Positions 5,947 through 6,378 of a stretch of DNA of 6,378 nt are shown one piece after another. The position numbers and the translations under genes were made by a program. How positions within the stretch are numbered: the first letter of the stretch is position 1; each line of letters starts with the position of its first letter. The DNA lies in assembly GCA_002311915.1 (NCBI GenBank), contig DCAF01000050.1:21868-28245 (forward strand). Reading direction: 5' to 3'. This stretch comes from Sulfurovum sp. UBA1140 (lineage in GTDB: Bacteria; Campylobacterota; Campylobacteria; Campylobacterales; Sulfurovaceae). Below the pieces are notes generated by a model that was not told where the DNA came from, searched no databases, and worked only from the letters and a program-made list of their open reading frames with translations.

Positions 5947-6378
5947 CTAGTTTATAGACCTCTTTTTCTGTTATTTTATCAAATTTAACTATGGTTTTAC
6001 CATTATGGTCATCTAAAAAAGTTTTGGCATCGCTCTCTTGCTCAAATGGTATCAGCTCGTTACCCATTGGGCCTAAAACATCTGACCCTATCACATAATA
6101 GGCTTTGGTAGCATCTATCGCTTTTTGAGCGTAATAATCGGTAACCAATATTTTACTAATGCTCTCTTTTTTAGAGTTCTCATATTTTCCCCATCTCATT
6201 GGGTCAAAATAGAACTTCATTAAATCTTTAACTCCATCAAATGAGCAGTGATGTTCCTGCTCACCTAGTTTATAAAATATCTGCCCTGCCCATCGTGGAT
6301 ACTTATAAGTAAACATGCCACACACAGGGCATTTTTCATCTTTTTTGACCAAAACTCGATTATCAATTTTATCTAAAT
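5939..6378 (-). CDS. NosL-family protein, 5' end outside window (partial)
   Basis: NosL proteins bind Cu(I) and help supply copper to nitrous oxide reductase; relatives also occur away from nos clusters. Seen here are CPVCGM (coded at 6314-6331), YKYPRWAGQI, HHCSFDGVKDLMKFYFDP, and the conserved tail YYVIGSDVLGPMGNELIPFE, all family hallmarks. The reading frame stays open to the window edge, giving 145 visible codons. A TTG at 6350-6352 is a possible start but has no ribosome binding site and would put CPVCGM at residue 8 with no signal peptide or lipobox, so the true start, and probably the export signal, lies beyond 6378. It appears to be the upstream gene of a coupled operon, overlapping the next gene by 8 nt. 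The family is confident; the copper role here is inferred, and no nosZ is visible. Confidence 0.88.
   Translation of the reverse strand, partial: LDKIDNRVLVKKDEKCPVCGMFTYKYPRWAGQIFYKLGEQEHHCSFDGVKDLMKFYFDPMRWGKYENSKKESISKILVTDYYAQKAIDATKAYYVIGSDVLGPMGNELIPFEQESDAKTFLDDHNGKTIVKFDKITEKEVYKLDE

Noticed and set aside
1340..6378. Canonical nos (nitrous oxide reductase) cluster
   Set aside because: Only a NosL-like gene is present; the permease is MacB/FtsX type rather than NosY, and no nosZ, nosD, nosG or nosC genes are visible.

Overview
The window looks like chromosome from a low-GC Gram-negative bacterium, most likely a member of the Campylobacterota (Sulfurovum, Sulfurimonas or Arcobacter-like). 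The clues are strong A/T bias, T-rich promoters with a clear -10 but poor -35, a NosL-family protein with the CPVCGM motif, and short overlapping genes. The phylum is an inference from style, not from a marker gene.

Layout from left to right. At 82-1113 (-) is a GYF_2-AIM24 fusion protein with its own promoter and ribosome binding site. The AT-rich gap 1114-1339 holds a compact GC-rich inverted-repeat element. At 1340-2967 (-) is a two-gene unit, read right to left: a LolD/MacB-type ABC ATPase, then an 8-helix membrane protein with five cysteines, joined by an ATGA overlap. A divergent promoter region (2968-3086) separates it from a plus-strand lipoprotein carrying a PKD domain and a cyclophilin-type peptidyl-prolyl isomerase (3087-3965). 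After a short convergent gap comes a second minus-strand unit (4053-6378), read right to left: a NosL-like protein cut by the window edge, a 103-residue membrane-anchored protein of unknown function, a MacB/FtsX-type ABC permease starting at TTG, and a periplasmic thioredoxin-like protein.

The minus-strand genes from 6378 to 1340 probably form one functional system. The permease has no ATPase beside it and the ATPase has no permease beside it; they are separated only by the thioredoxin-like gene and the isomerase gene. Together with a NosL-like Cu(I)-binding candidate, a secreted CxxC protein, and a membrane protein whose five cysteines are all predicted to face the periplasm, this suggests a cell-envelope system for metal (perhaps copper) or thiol handling. 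No nitrous oxide reductase gene or other nos gene is in view, so a link to N2O respiration cannot be claimed. The AIM24 protein and the isomerase look like independent neighbours.
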